From Alphaproteobacteria bacterium (GTDB lineage Bacteria; Pseudomonadota; Alphaproteobacteria; Sphingomonadales; Sphingomonadaceae), in the NCBI GenBank assembly GCA_019232625.1, contig JAFANP010000031.1:1-45057 (forward strand): a stretch of 45,057 nucleotides of DNA. Reading direction: 5' to 3'. This document shows positions 16,591 through 26,070 of this stretch, one piece after another. The position numbers were made by a program, and so were the translations under genes. A model generated the notes under the pieces. The model did not search any database. It worked only from the letters and a program-made list of their open reading frames with translations, and was not told the DNA's origin. Positions within the stretch are counted from its first letter, which is position 1; each line of letters starts with the position of its first letter.

Positions 16591-16651
16591 TGCACCGCAA
16601 CATTTTTACCTTGAAACCCCCGCGCCCCTGCCTTATGTTGCATTGCAGCAT
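16591..16651 (+). promoter_or_regulatory. Putative PhaR operator pair upstream of the phasin gene
   Basis: Two TGC-N3-GCA sites, TGCACCGCA (16591-16599) and TGCATTGCA (16639-16647), are 48 bases apart. The second is the core of a 17-base dyad, ATG-T-TGC-ATT-GCA-G-CAT (16635-16651). PhaR, the alphaproteobacterial PHA-granule repressor, binds TGC-rich CTGC/GCAG sites before phasin genes, so autoregulated phasin expression is the likely role. No phaR gene is in the window; the assignment is by analogy. Confidence 0.5.
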
Positions 16652-16672
16652 AGAACCCAAGGGGTAGTAGAC

Positions 16673-17404
16673 ATGGCCGACAACAACAACACCGACACCG
16701 CGACCGCCCCGAAGGCGGACGCTCCGAAGGCCGCCGCGGCTGCCGCTCCGGCCGTCGCCAAGGCCGCCGAGGCTCCGGCCAAGGCCGCCGCCCAGGCCGC
16801 TCCGGCCGCCGCCAAGGCCGCTCGCAAGCCGCGCGGGGCCCAGGCGCCGCGCAAGGCCGCCGTCCGCCGGACCGCCGCCCAGAAGGCCGCCCCGCAGAAG
16901 GCCGCCGTCACGCGCAGCGTCAACAAGATCAACAGCAACGTGAATGAGGGAACCCGCAAGATGAAGAACGAAGCCAACAAGATCGCCGACCGCGTCCAGG
17001 CCGCCTTCGGCGACGTCAACGAGCGCGCCCGCACCCAGATCGAGCGCAACACCCGCCTCGCCGAGCAGCTGACCGAGCTCTCCAAGGGCAATATCGAAGC
17101 CGTCGTCGCCTCCACCAAGGTCGCCGCCAAGGGCCTCGAGACGATCGGCCAGGAAGTCGCCGAATATAGCCGCAAGAGCTTCGAGGACGCCTCGGCGGCC
17201 CTCAAGGGCTTCGCGGAAGTGAAGTCGGCCACCGACTTCTTCCGCCTTCAGAGCGACTTCGCCCGCACCCAGTTCGACGGCATGGTCGCCGAGACCAGCC
17301 GCCTGTCCGAGACGATGATCAAGCTCGCCGGCGACGTCGCCGAGCCGCTGACCAGCCGCTACTCGGTCGCCGCCGACAAGGTGAAGGCCGCCGTCGCGAT
17401 CTGA
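16673..17404 (+). CDS. Phasin, PHA granule-associated protein
   Basis: A 243-residue protein. Residues 1-90 are an Ala/Lys/Pro-rich low-complexity arm similar to histone-like tails, with many AAKAA-type repeats. Residues about 95-240 are a helical phasin domain (KMKNEANKIADRVQAAFGDV; FFRLQSDFARTQFDGMVAET; KLAGDVAEPLTSRYSVAADK). Phasins coat polyester granules and can tether them to DNA through a basic arm. The ATG at 16673 follows AAGGGG by about 8 bases. A strong terminator lies 22 bases after the stop. Confidence 0.9.
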   Translation: MADNNNTDTATAPKADAPKAAAAAAPAVAKAAEAPAKAAAQAAPAAAKAARKPRGAQAPRKAAVRRTAAQKAAPQKAAVTRSVNKINSNVNEGTRKMKNEANKIADRVQAAFGDVNERARTQIERNTRLAEQLTELSKGNIEAVVASTKVAAKGLETIGQEVAEYSRKSFEDASAALKGFAEVKSATDFFRLQSDFARTQFDGMVAETSRLSETMIKLAGDVAEPLTSRYSVAADKVKAAVAI

Positions 17405-17425
17405 GCGCCGGCACCTTAGGGAACG

Positions 17426-17463
17426 GGGCGGTCTCTCCACGCGGAGCGGCCGCCCTTTTCTTT
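17426..17463 (+). terminator. Intrinsic terminator of the phasin gene
   Basis: GGGCGG (17426-17431) pairs with CCGCCC (17450-17455), with an inner CTCC/GGAG pairing, followed by TTTTCTTT. It lies directly downstream of the phasin stop codon. Confidence 0.8.
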
Positions 17464-17633
17464 AGCCGTCCCCATCCACCCGCGCAGGGGACGGTTACCG
17501 GCCCCGCCGGCCCGCGCGGCCTCGCGATGGCCCGGGCGGGCCGGCAACTGGCCCCATCCCCCCCATTCCGCCCGGTTCGGCCCTTCCGAATCTCTTGCCC
17601 GCCGCCGCGGGCTTGCCATATTGGAGCCCAGCG

Positions 17634-17987
17634 ATGGGACGCGACGACTATCTGATCTTCGCCGCCGGGGAGCGGCGCGGGGACGACGAGGGGACCGGCC
17701 TCGGCGTCGCCACCCGCACGCGCACCCGCACCAAGACGCCCTCGCCCTACAAGGTGCTGATGCTGAACGACGACTACACGCCGATGGAGTTCGTCGTCGA
17801 AGTCCTCCAGAGCATCTTCAAGATGAACATCGAGGACGCGACCCGGGTCATGCTCCACGTCCACCAGCGCGGCGTCGGCGTCTGCGGCATCTTCAGCTAC
17901 GAGGTCGCCGAGACCAAGGTCGCCCAGGTCATCGACTATGCGCGCCAGAACCAGCACCCCCTCCAATGCACCCTGGAGAAAGCGTAG
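17634..17987 (+). CDS. clpS: ATP-dependent Clp protease adaptor ClpS
   Basis: A 117-residue adaptor that delivers N-degron substrates to ClpAP. The core has [20 protein letters not shown] (NDD at 45-47, the ligand-pocket motif), [20 protein letters not shown]-like sequence in the middle and a helix ending [10 protein letters not shown]. Residues 1-35 are a flexible arm with TRTRTRTKT. The ATG at 17634 has GGAG about 9 bases upstream. A clpA gene does not follow; repeat cluster D begins 25 bases after the stop. Confidence 0.95.
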   Translation: MGRDDYLIFAAGERRGDDEGTGLGVATRTRTRTKTPSPYKVLMLNDDYTPMEFVVEVLQSIFKMNIEDATRVMLHVHQRGVGVCGIFSYEVAETKVAQVIDYARQNQHPLQCTLEKA

Positions 17988-18011
17988 GCGGTCGGGGACA
18001 GGGGACTGACT

Positions 18012-18174
18012 GGGGACAGTAACTAATTTCCCACCCGAGGCCGCGGAGCGAATGGGCGGTTGGGGAAATTAGTTACTGTCCCCATTCGGAGACGCCGGGA
18101 CTGGGGACAGTAACTAATTTCCCCCCGAGGCCGCGGGGCGCATAAGCGGCTGGGGGAAATTAGTTACTGTCCCC
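18012..18174. repeat. Palindromic-element cluster D (two complete 72-base copies, variant arms)
   Basis: Two complete units of exactly 72 bases lie at 18012-18083 and 18103-18174. Every arm reads GGGGACAGTAACTAATTTCC or its inverse, so the TATTTT core of the other clusters is replaced by TAATTT in all four arms. Base pairing between arms is therefore kept. The centres (CGAGGCCGCGGnGCG then GCGGnTGG) are alike in the two units. The cluster lies between clpS and murA. Confidence 0.97.
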
Positions 18175-18252
18175 AGTCCCTCCGTACGCGTCTCCCATCG
18201 CCGACCCCGACGGGCCGCTTGCCTCCCCACCCGAATCCCCTAAGACCCCTCC

Positions 18253-19536
<1,284 letters not shown>

Positions 19537-19596
19537 CCCGGCCGCTCGGAGCTTATCCCGAAATGTGCTAGTATAGGCACTCGAGGGAGCAGCTCG

Positions 19597-20478
19597 ATGA
19601 CGGCGCGCCAAGAAGGTTATGACGGCCTCGCCAGGCCATCGGACGGGAATTGGACGAAGTTCAACGAGGGGATCATGGACCGCGTGCGCGAGCGGGAGCT
19701 GGCCGCCATGCGCGACCGGACCTACGGCCCGTCATCCTCGCCGGGTCCGCCCATCTCTCATCAAGGCGCCGCCGCGTCGGGCGGCGGGGATGTGATCGCC
19801 TTTGCGCTCGCCGCCGCCTCGCTCGCGATCCTCTTACTGGGGGGCGGCGGACAAAGCGCATCGATGCGGCGCGCGGCGAGGGATGCCAGGGAGGCGGCGC
19901 TTCAGTCTAGGGCGGAGGCCAGGTGGGGACCGCGTCTGCTGAAAGCCCTCGACGGCTTTAGCCGCCTCCGGGACCTGGAAGCTGTCGTATCTGTGCGGGC
20001 GCTGTCCCCCTGCCACCGCCAGGCCTTCGACGCATTGCTGCGCGGCAGCACGACCGGAGCGACTTGCTTCGGCGAGGGTCCGGAGAGCTACACGCTCCGC
20101 GCCTATCCCAGCTTTGATCACCTCGACGTCACCTACTACACCGTCGATCCGACGATCCGGAACGAGATCTACGTCATGGCGGTGACCCGGAACGCCCTTC
20201 GAGCCACGCCCCGCGGAGAGCCTGACCCCGTCGCGATAGCGTCGCTCGTCCTTGGACCGGGGACCGTCCGCTCGGGCGCTAAGCGGAATTGCATCGCGAT
20301 CGTCGCCCATCGTTATGCCTCCAACGACGCCTTTCGCGAGGACAGGGGGTCCTTCCGCCGAGAGAAGGCGTGGGTGCACAGGAAACGCTCCGACGTTTCC
20401 CTTGCCTGCCCTGACGGCAGGGGTTTCGAGTTGGTCCGCTCGCGGCCCTTCACGCTCGCCGAAGACCCCGCTGAATAG
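19597..20478 (+). CDS. Membrane-anchored protein, unknown
   Basis: A 293-residue protein. A soluble N-terminal stretch (MTARQEGYDGLARPSDGNW) and a Ser/Pro-rich linker precede one hydrophobic segment (VIAFALAAASLAILLLGGGG, about residues 66-85). A basic helix (MRRAARDAREAALQSRAEAR) and a C-terminal domain with five Cys follow. No family was recognised. GGGAGCAG lies about 7 bases before the ATG. Codon use is somewhat less biased than in the flanking genes, which fits a lineage-specific gene. A palindromic repeat follows about 65 bases downstream. Confidence 0.6.
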   Translation: MTARQEGYDGLARPSDGNWTKFNEGIMDRVRERELAAMRDRTYGPSSSPGPPISHQGAAASGGGDVIAFALAAASLAILLLGGGGQSASMRRAARDAREAALQSRAEARWGPRLLKALDGFSRLRDLEAVVSVRALSPCHRQAFDALLRGSTTGATCFGEGPESYTLRAYPSFDHLDVTYYTVDPTIRNEIYVMAVTRNALRATPRGEPDPVAIASLVLGPGTVRSGAKRNCIAIVAHRYASNDAFREDRGSFRREKAWVHRKRSDVSLACPDGRGFELVRSRPFTLAEDPAE

Positions 20479-20543
20479 GCTGTCGGGGTTCAGCCGACGC
20501 CACGACGCCCAGGGCGATGAGGGATTGGATCGGATCGCCCGAA

Positions 20544-20628
20544 CCGTTCGCCCTGAGCCTGTCGAAGGGCTTTCCCTTCCCTTGCGCAAAGGAGAAGGAA
20601 GGGGCTTCGACAGGCTCAGCCCGAACGG
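20544..20628. repeat. CGTTCG...CTGAGCCTGTCGAAG inverted repeat
   Basis: CCGTTCGCCCTGAGCCTGTC followed by GAAGGGC (20544-20570) is mirrored by GGGGCTTCGACAGGCTCAGC then CCGAACGG (20601-20628), with about 30 bases between. The pairing is near perfect over some 28 bases. The CTGAGCCTGTCGAAG motif is a widespread intergenic repeat in sphingomonads and other alphaproteobacteria as far as recalled. Convergent genes end on both sides, so it may serve as a two-way terminator. Confidence 0.85.
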
Positions 20629-20692
20629 CGGAGGCTGTTCGACCGGGGCGCCGACGGCGAGCGCGTGCGCCTGCCCCTCACCGCGCCCGCGC

Positions 20693-21958
20693 TCAGGTCA
20701 GTACTTCGACCGCGTGGATCGCAAGCCCCACCAGGCCGCCGACCAGCGTTCCGTTGACCCGGATATACTGGAGGTCCCGGCCGACGGCATTCTCCAGCCG
20801 GCCGGTGATCGTCCGCGCGTCCCAGCCGCGCACCGTCTCGGAGACGAGCTTGACGATGCCGCTGCCGTAGGTCCTGACCGCGCCGACCACCGCTCGGCGG
20901 GCGAACTGGTTGATCGCGCGCTTGAGCCTCGCATCCTGCTGGAGCGTGTCGCCGAGCTGGCGCAGCGCCTCGCCGAAGCGGCCTGCCATCGCCGCCTCGG
21001 GGTCCCGCGCGGCGCGGAGCAGGGCGGCGCGGCTATTCTCCCACAGGCCCCCGACCCAGTCGGTCACCGCCTTGTTGGCGATCACCTCGTTCTTCCAGCC
21101 GTCGACCCGCGCCTGCATGACGGGGTCGTATTGCAGGTCCCAGGCGAGCGCCGCCAGCGCCTCCTCCGCCTTGGAGCGGAGCGGGTGGCGCGGATCCACC
21201 GCCATGTCGATGGTGAGCTTCCTCAGCCCGTCGATGATCGCCTCGGCGAGCTTCTCGTCGAGGCCCGCCAGCCGCATGATCCAGCCGGCGCGCTGGTGGA
21301 CCATGTCGCGGATCAGGTCCTCGTTGGCGTCGAGGGTGCGGCCGACCCAGGTGACGATCGAATCGAGGATGGGCACGTGCCGGTCGTCGGTGATCGCCGT
21401 CTCTAGGCTTCGGCCGGCGAGCGGCGCCACCTGCAGCGTCTGGAGGCGCGAGGCGACGGCGCTCTTCACCATCCCGCCGAGCCGCTCCTGGTCGAGCGAC
21501 TCGAGCAGGCTGGCGAGCAGGCGCGAGGCGCCCTCGCGCATCCGGCCCTCCGGCGGCGGGTTGGCGAGGAAGCGGCCGATCGCTCCTGCGACGTCGACGC
21601 TTCGCATCCGCCGGGCGACGACCGAGGGGGTGAGGAAATTGTCGCGCAGGAACGCCGCGAGCGTCTCGCCGATCCGGTCCTTGTTGCGCGGGATGATGGC
21701 GGTGTGCGGGATCGGGAGGCCGAGCGGGTGGCGGAAGAGGGCGGTGACGGCGAACCAGTCGGCGAGGCCGCCCACCATCGCGGCCTCGGCGAAGGCCTTG
21801 ACGAAGCCGAGCCACGGATAGGCTTCGTCATAGAGGTTGGCGACGACGAAGAGGACCGCCATCGCCACCAGCATCGAGGTGGCGATCGCCTGCATCCGGC
21901 GCGCACCGCTCTGCGGCGCGGCGTCGCGCGGGGCGGCGGAGCTCTTGGCCGGGTTCAT
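20693..21958 (-). CDS. DUF445 membrane protein
   Basis: A 421-residue protein of the DUF445 family. An N-terminal membrane helix (ATSMLVAMAVLFVVANLYDE, about residues 26-45) leads into the family signature AFAEAAMVGGLADWFAVTAL, then RHPLGLPIPHTAIIPRNKDR. The remainder is helical, and a C-terminal hydrophobic segment (VNGTLVGGLVGLAIHAVEVL) anchors the other end. Function is not established for the family. The ATG at 21958 has GGAGGCGC directly upstream. Confidence 0.93.
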   Translation of the reverse strand: MNPAKSSAAPRDAAPQSGARRMQAIATSMLVAMAVLFVVANLYDEAYPWLGFVKAFAEAAMVGGLADWFAVTALFRHPLGLPIPHTAIIPRNKDRIGETLAAFLRDNFLTPSVVARRMRSVDVAGAIGRFLANPPPEGRMREGASRLLASLLESLDQERLGGMVKSAVASRLQTLQVAPLAGRSLETAITDDRHVPILDSIVTWVGRTLDANEDLIRDMVHQRAGWIMRLAGLDEKLAEAIIDGLRKLTIDMAVDPRHPLRSKAEEALAALAWDLQYDPVMQARVDGWKNEVIANKAVTDWVGGLWENSRAALLRAARDPEAAMAGRFGEALRQLGDTLQQDARLKRAINQFARRAVVGAVRTYGSGIVKLVSETVRGWDARTITGRLENAVGRDLQYIRVNGTLVGGLVGLAIHAVEVLT

Positions 21959-22218
21959 GCGCCTCCAATCGTCCAGCGGCGGGATGGTTCACGCGCCTCG
22001 TGCCGCCGAGTCGCTCGGCGCGGACGGGCGACGCAGCGCACACTATCGGCAAGGTCGCTGCGCAAGACGAGAGGAGAAAAAGCGGACCGCCTCTTGGTCC
22101 CGTGTCTCAAACGCGGCCCAAAAGTCCCCGTTTCCTCGGCTTTTTCATCCCATTGACTCGCGTTTGGAATCTTCGCATCCTCCCCATCGGGCCACGACGG
22201 CCCATTTGGGAGAACGAT

Positions 22219-22380
22219 ATGAAGATGAAGAGGGGGCTCACTGTCGTATCCATGGTCGTTCTGGCGTCTTTGGCTGCGGCAACTCCGGCGCGTGCCGCCG
22301 GCAGCATTTGCGACATCGACCCGAACACCTCTTTTTACTCCTGGTTCGCTCACACGTTCGGCTATTGCAATGGCGCCTGA
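22219..22380 (+). CDS. Very small exported peptide 1, two cysteines
   Basis: A 53-residue product. MKMKRGLTVVSMVVLASLAA followed by ATPARAAG is a clear Sec signal peptide, leaving a mature peptide of about 26 residues with two Cys: ICDIDPNTSFYSWFAHTFGY then CNGA. The ATG is preceded by GGGAG 7 bases upstream, and a textbook terminator begins 11 bases after the stop, so it is an independent transcription unit. Its Trp-Phe-Ala segment before the last Cys resembles that of the next gene (22661-22888). No family is recognised. Confidence 0.7.
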   Translation: MKMKRGLTVVSMVVLASLAAATPARAAGSICDIDPNTSFYSWFAHTFGYCNGA

Positions 22381-22390
22381 GGGGCGAAGT

Positions 22391-22427
22391 GGGAGGGAGG
22401 CGCTACCCGCCTCCCTCCCTTTCTTTT
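22391..22427 (+). terminator. Strong intrinsic terminator after peptide 1
   Basis: GGGAGGGAGGCG (22391-22402) pairs perfectly over 12 bp with CGCCTCCCTCCC (22408-22419) around a 5-base loop, followed by TTTCTTTT. Confidence 0.92.
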
Positions 22428-22660
22428 GCCGGAAGCTACTTCCCGGCAGCCTTTGATTTGCAATATAGTAACAACGTGGCGGAGTTTGCTTTCCGCCGTG
22501 TATAGCGTGCTTATGTCCAAATGAAAGACGTTTAAGCCGCCATGAATTTTCAAGTAATACTTCGCTCTCCGCCGGCTTTTTCCTGCGTCGAGACAATTGA
22601 CTCCCCCCCTTCTCAGTCGCAACTTGCTGCGGGGTAAGCACGCCCCGCAGGGAGAAGGCC

Positions 22661-22888
22661 ATGAACCGGATCAAGCTCATGTCGGCTGTCGTTGTGGGAC
22701 TGTTCGCCGCGTCGTCGGCAATGGCGGCCCCGTCCGCACCCAAGGGGCCGCGCGGCGAGGATTTCTGCTCGGTCGAGTGCGGCAATTTCGAATGCTGGCT
22801 TGCCCAGAAGCTCTTCTGCCCGCGCACCGCCCCGCGGGCCAATCCGGAGATCCAGGGATATCGGGTCGACGGCGCGCCGAAGGACTGA
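22661..22888 (+). CDS. Very small exported peptide 2, cysteine-rich
   Basis: A 75-residue product. Residues 1-23 are a signal peptide (MNRIKLMSAVVVGLFAASSA then MAAP). The mature part has four Cys within 18 residues (FCSVECGNFECWLAQKLFC) and a polar Pro-rich tail. The ATG follows GGGAGAAGG by 5 bases. About 100 bases of unusually AT-rich DNA lie upstream, with a TTGACT at 22597-22602 that may be a -35 element. A 13-bp terminator follows the stop. The C-x-W-L-A-x3-F-C pattern matches the tail of peptide 1, suggesting a pair of related small exported peptides. Confidence 0.7.
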   Translation: MNRIKLMSAVVVGLFAASSAMAAPSAPKGPRGEDFCSVECGNFECWLAQKLFCPRTAPRANPEIQGYRVDGAPKD

Positions 22889-22907
22889 TCGAAGGGGGAT
22901 TGCGGGG

Positions 22908-22940
22908 ATCGCGGCCCGGCGGGCGCCGGGCCGCGATTTT
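22908..22940 (+). terminator. Strong intrinsic terminator after peptide 2
   Basis: ATCGCGGCCCGGC (22908-22920) and GCCGGGCCGCGAT (22925-22937) form a perfect 13-bp stem with a 4-base loop, followed by TTT. Confidence 0.88.
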
Positions 22941-22981
22941 CCGTTCGTGAGCGGCCGGTCCCCGCCTGGGGCCTCCGCGCC

Positions 22982-25900
22982 TCACTCCGCGGGCTGCGGC
23001 AACGGCGCCTTGTCGCCCGGACGATAGGTGAGGATCCTGCCGAACTTGGGCGCCAGCCATCCCTCGAAGCTGTCGGCGAGGCTGAACCCGGCCGGGACGA
23101 TGACGAGCGTGAGCACGGTCGAGAGGATGAGGCCGCCGATCACGACGATTCCCATCGGCGCCCGCCAGCTTCCGTCGCCCGACAGCGAGATGGCGGTGGG
23201 CAGCATGCCCGCGACCATCGCCACCGTGGTCATGACGATCGGCTGGGCCCGCTTGTGGCCGGCATCGGCGATCGCCTCGTTCTTCTCCACGCCCTTCGCC
23301 ATCTCCTCGATCGCGAAGTCGATCAGAAGGATGGAGTTCTTGGCGACGATGCCGAGCAGCATCAGGATGCCGATCATGACCGGCATCGACATGGCGTTGC
23401 CGGTCAGGTGCAGGGCGATGGCGCCCCCCAGCGGCGCGAGCAGCAGCGAGCCCATGTTCACGAACGGCGGCACGATGCGCTTGTAGAGCAGCACCAGCAC
23501 CGCGAAGACGAGGAAGATGCCCGCGACCACCGCGATGAGGAAGTTGGTGACGAGCTCCTGCTCCGCCTTCTGCTGGCCCTGGCGGGCATGCTCCACCCCG
23601 GCCGGAAGGTTGTTGTAGGAAGGCAGCAGCTTGATCTTGCTCATCGCCTCGACGACGCCCGGGGCGAGGTCGGCGCCGACGACGATCCGCCGCTGCTGGT
23701 TGAACCGCTGGATCTGCGTCGGGCCGGCGCCGAAGCCGATGTCGGCGACGACCTTGAGCGGCACCGAACCGCCGTTCGCCGTCGGCACCGGCAGGTTCTC
23801 GATGGTCGAGAGATTCTGCCGCGAGCCCTCGTCGAGCGCCACCCGGATCGGGATCTGCCGGTCCGACAGCGAGAATTTCGCGCTGTTCTGGTCGATGTCG
23901 CCCAGGGTCGCGATCCTGATCGTCTGGCTGAGCGCGGCGGTGGTCACGCCCATGTCGGAGGCGAGGTCGAAGCGCGGCTTGATGGTGATCTCGGGCCGGC
24001 GCAGGTCGCCTTCGATCCGCGGCGCCTTCACCTCGGGCATCTTCTTCATGTCCGCGACGAGCGCGTTGGCGGCCTGGTCGAGCTTCACCGGATCGTCCCC
24101 GGACAGCATGACCGAGATGTCGCGATTGCCGAAGCCCTGCTGCGAGCGGAAATAGACCCGCGCGTCGGCGATGTTCCTGAGCTTGGGCGCCACCGCCCGC
24201 TCGAACTCGGTGCTGGTGCGCTCCCGGTCCTTGTTCAGGGTGATGTAGATGTTGGCGCCGCCGACTCGGATCGACGCGAAGGCCTTCAGCACGTCGGGCT
24301 CGCGGCGGATGATGTTGGCGGCCTGGCTGGCCACCGCCTGGGTCTGCTGGAGCGTCGCGCCCGGCGCCATCTCCACCGCCACCGAGCTGTAGTCGCTGTT
24401 GACGTTGGGCTGGAAGGTGAAGGGCAGGGTGCCGAAGGCGAAGATCGTCGCCACGAAGGCGGCGACGCCGATCAGCATCGTCTTCCAGCGGTGCTTGAGC
24501 GACCACCAGAGCAGGCCCATGTAGCGGTCCATCAGCCAGCCCTCGCCGTGGGAGGCGATGCCCTTGGCGCTGAGGAAATAGGCCGCCATCAGCGGGGTGA
24601 CCAATCGGGCGACGGCGAGGCTGGTCAGCACCGCGACGACGATGGTGAGGCCGAAGCTCTTGAAATACTGGCCGATGAGGCCGCCCATCATTCCCACCGG
24701 AAGGAACACGGCGACGATCGAGAAGGTCGTCGCGACCACCGCGAGGCCGATCTCGTCGGCCGCGTCGATCGCCGCCTGATAGGCGCTCTTGCCCATGCGC
24801 ATGTGCCTGACGATGTTCTCGATCTCGACGATCGCGTCGTCGACGAGCACGCCCGCGACCAGGCTGAGGGCGAGCAGTGTCACCCCGTTCAGGGTGAAGC
24901 CCATCAGGTCCATGAACCAGAAGGTCGGGATCGCCGAAAGCGGGATCGCCACCGCCGAGATCACCGTCGCCCTGAAGTCGCGGAGGAAGAGGAAGACGAC
25001 CAGGACGGCGAGCGCCGCGCCTTCGAGCAGCGCCTCCATGGCGGAGACATATTGGCCGCGCGTATAGTCGACGCTGGTGAAGAGCAGCCGGAACTTGAAC
25101 TTGCCGCCGCTCTCCTTCTCCAGCTTGTCCAGCTCCTTGGCGGCCGCGTCGTAGACGGTGACGTCGGAGGAGCCCTTGGCCTTCTCGATCGAGAAGCTCA
25201 GCACCTGCCGCCCGTTCATCAGCGCCAGGTTGCGCTGCTCGGCATAGAGGTCTCGAACGGTCGCGATCGAGGAGAGCTTGATCGTCCGCCCGTTGCCCAC
25301 CGAGATGTTCTTCTCGCCCAGGTCGTAGGCGTTGGCGGCGTTGCCGAGCACGCGCACCGACTGCTCGGAGCCCGCGATCTCGGCTCGGCCGCCGGCGGTG
25401 TTGAGGTTCATCTGCCGAAGCTGCGCGTTGACCTGGGCGGCGGTGATGCCCTGGGCCTGCATCTTCACCGGGTCGAGGATGATCCGGATCTCGCGGCTGA
25501 CTCCGCCGCCGCGCGACACGTTCGCCATTCCGGGGATGGCGAGCAGGCGCTTGGAGATGGTGTTGTCGATGTACCAGCTCAGCTCCTCGAGCCCCATGGC
25601 GGTCGATTCGACCGCCATGTAGGCGATCGGCCCGCCCTCGGCGTCGACCCGCTCCACCTGCGGCTCGAGGATGCCGTCGGGAAGGTCGGAGCGGATGTTG
25701 GCGATGGCGTCGCGGACGTCGTTGACCGCCCGGTCGACCGGCGTGCCGATGTCGAAGCGGACGAAGGTCGAGCTCGACCCCTCGCGCGCGGTCGATTCGA
25801 TCTCGTCGACCCCGTTGATGCCGCGTATCGCCGCCTCGACCCGCTGGGTGACCTGCGTCTCGAGCTCCGAGGGCGCGGCGCCGGGCTGGACCACCGTCAC

Positions 25901-26041
25901 CTGCGCCGCCGGGAAGCTGATGTCCGGCATCTGGTTGACGTCCATGCGCAGGAAGCTGACGATGCCGAGCAGGCTCAGCGCCGCGAACAGCACCAGCGGA
26001 AACACCGGGTTGCGGATCGCCCAGCTGGAGATGTTACGCAT
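22982..26041 (-). CDS. RND-family multidrug efflux pump inner-membrane transporter
   Basis: A 1019-residue HAE1-type RND pump. Start motif MRNISSWAIRNPVFPLVLFA leads into the first membrane helix. Porter domains follow, then helix 4 with LVAGVLVDDAIVEIENIVRH, whose Asp pair forms the proton relay. Further signatures are TTFSIVAVFLPVGMMGG in the first half and VMIGILMLLGIVAKNSILLIDFAIEE in the second, the duplicated helix-4 equivalent with its Lys. It exports substrates using the proton gradient together with the adaptor encoded 29 bases upstream. No outer-membrane channel gene is present, so a TolC-type partner must be encoded elsewhere. Confidence 0.96.
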   Translation of the reverse strand: MRNISSWAIRNPVFPLVLFAALSLLGIVSFLRMDVNQMPDISFPAAQVTVVQPGAAPSELETQVTQRVEAAIRGINGVDEIESTAREGSSSTFVRFDIGTPVDRAVNDVRDAIANIRSDLPDGILEPQVERVDAEGGPIAYMAVESTAMGLEELSWYIDNTISKRLLAIPGMANVSRGGGVSREIRIILDPVKMQAQGITAAQVNAQLRQMNLNTAGGRAEIAGSEQSVRVLGNAANAYDLGEKNISVGNGRTIKLSSIATVRDLYAEQRNLALMNGRQVLSFSIEKAKGSSDVTVYDAAAKELDKLEKESGGKFKFRLLFTSVDYTRGQYVSAMEALLEGAALAVLVVFLFLRDFRATVISAVAIPLSAIPTFWFMDLMGFTLNGVTLLALSLVAGVLVDDAIVEIENIVRHMRMGKSAYQAAIDAADEIGLAVVATTFSIVAVFLPVGMMGGLIGQYFKSFGLTIVVAVLTSLAVARLVTPLMAAYFLSAKGIASHGEGWLMDRYMGLLWWSLKHRWKTMLIGVAAFVATIFAFGTLPFTFQPNVNSDYSSVAVEMAPGATLQQTQAVASQAANIIRREPDVLKAFASIRVGGANIYITLNKDRERTSTEFERAVAPKLRNIADARVYFRSQQGFGNRDISVMLSGDDPVKLDQAANALVADMKKMPEVKAPRIEGDLRRPEITIKPRFDLASDMGVTTAALSQTIRIATLGDIDQNSAKFSLSDRQIPIRVALDEGSRQNLSTIENLPVPTANGGSVPLKVVADIGFGAGPTQIQRFNQQRRIVVGADLAPGVVEAMSKIKLLPSYNNLPAGVEHARQGQQKAEQELVTNFLIAVVAGIFLVFAVLVLLYKRIVPPFVNMGSLLLAPLGGAIALHLTGNAMSMPVMIGILMLLGIVAKNSILLIDFAIEEMAKGVEKNEAIADAGHKRAQPIVMTTVAMVAGMLPTAISLSGDGSWRAPMGIVVIGGLILSTVLTLVIVPAGFSLADSFEGWLAPKFGRILTYRPGDKAPLPQPAE

Positions 26042-26070
26042 GTCGGATCAACTCCGTCGGGAGGATGGGG

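Noticed and set aside
17464-17500. Another copy of the 72-base element (CCGTCCCC ... GGGGACGG)
   Set aside because: Only the GGGGACGGTTACC end is similar; the AT-rich core is missing, so it is at best a decayed relic.
22441-22640. A coding gene in the AT-rich stretch between the two small peptide genes
   Set aside because: No frame with a ribosome site and sensible composition was found; it looks like promoter or leader DNA.
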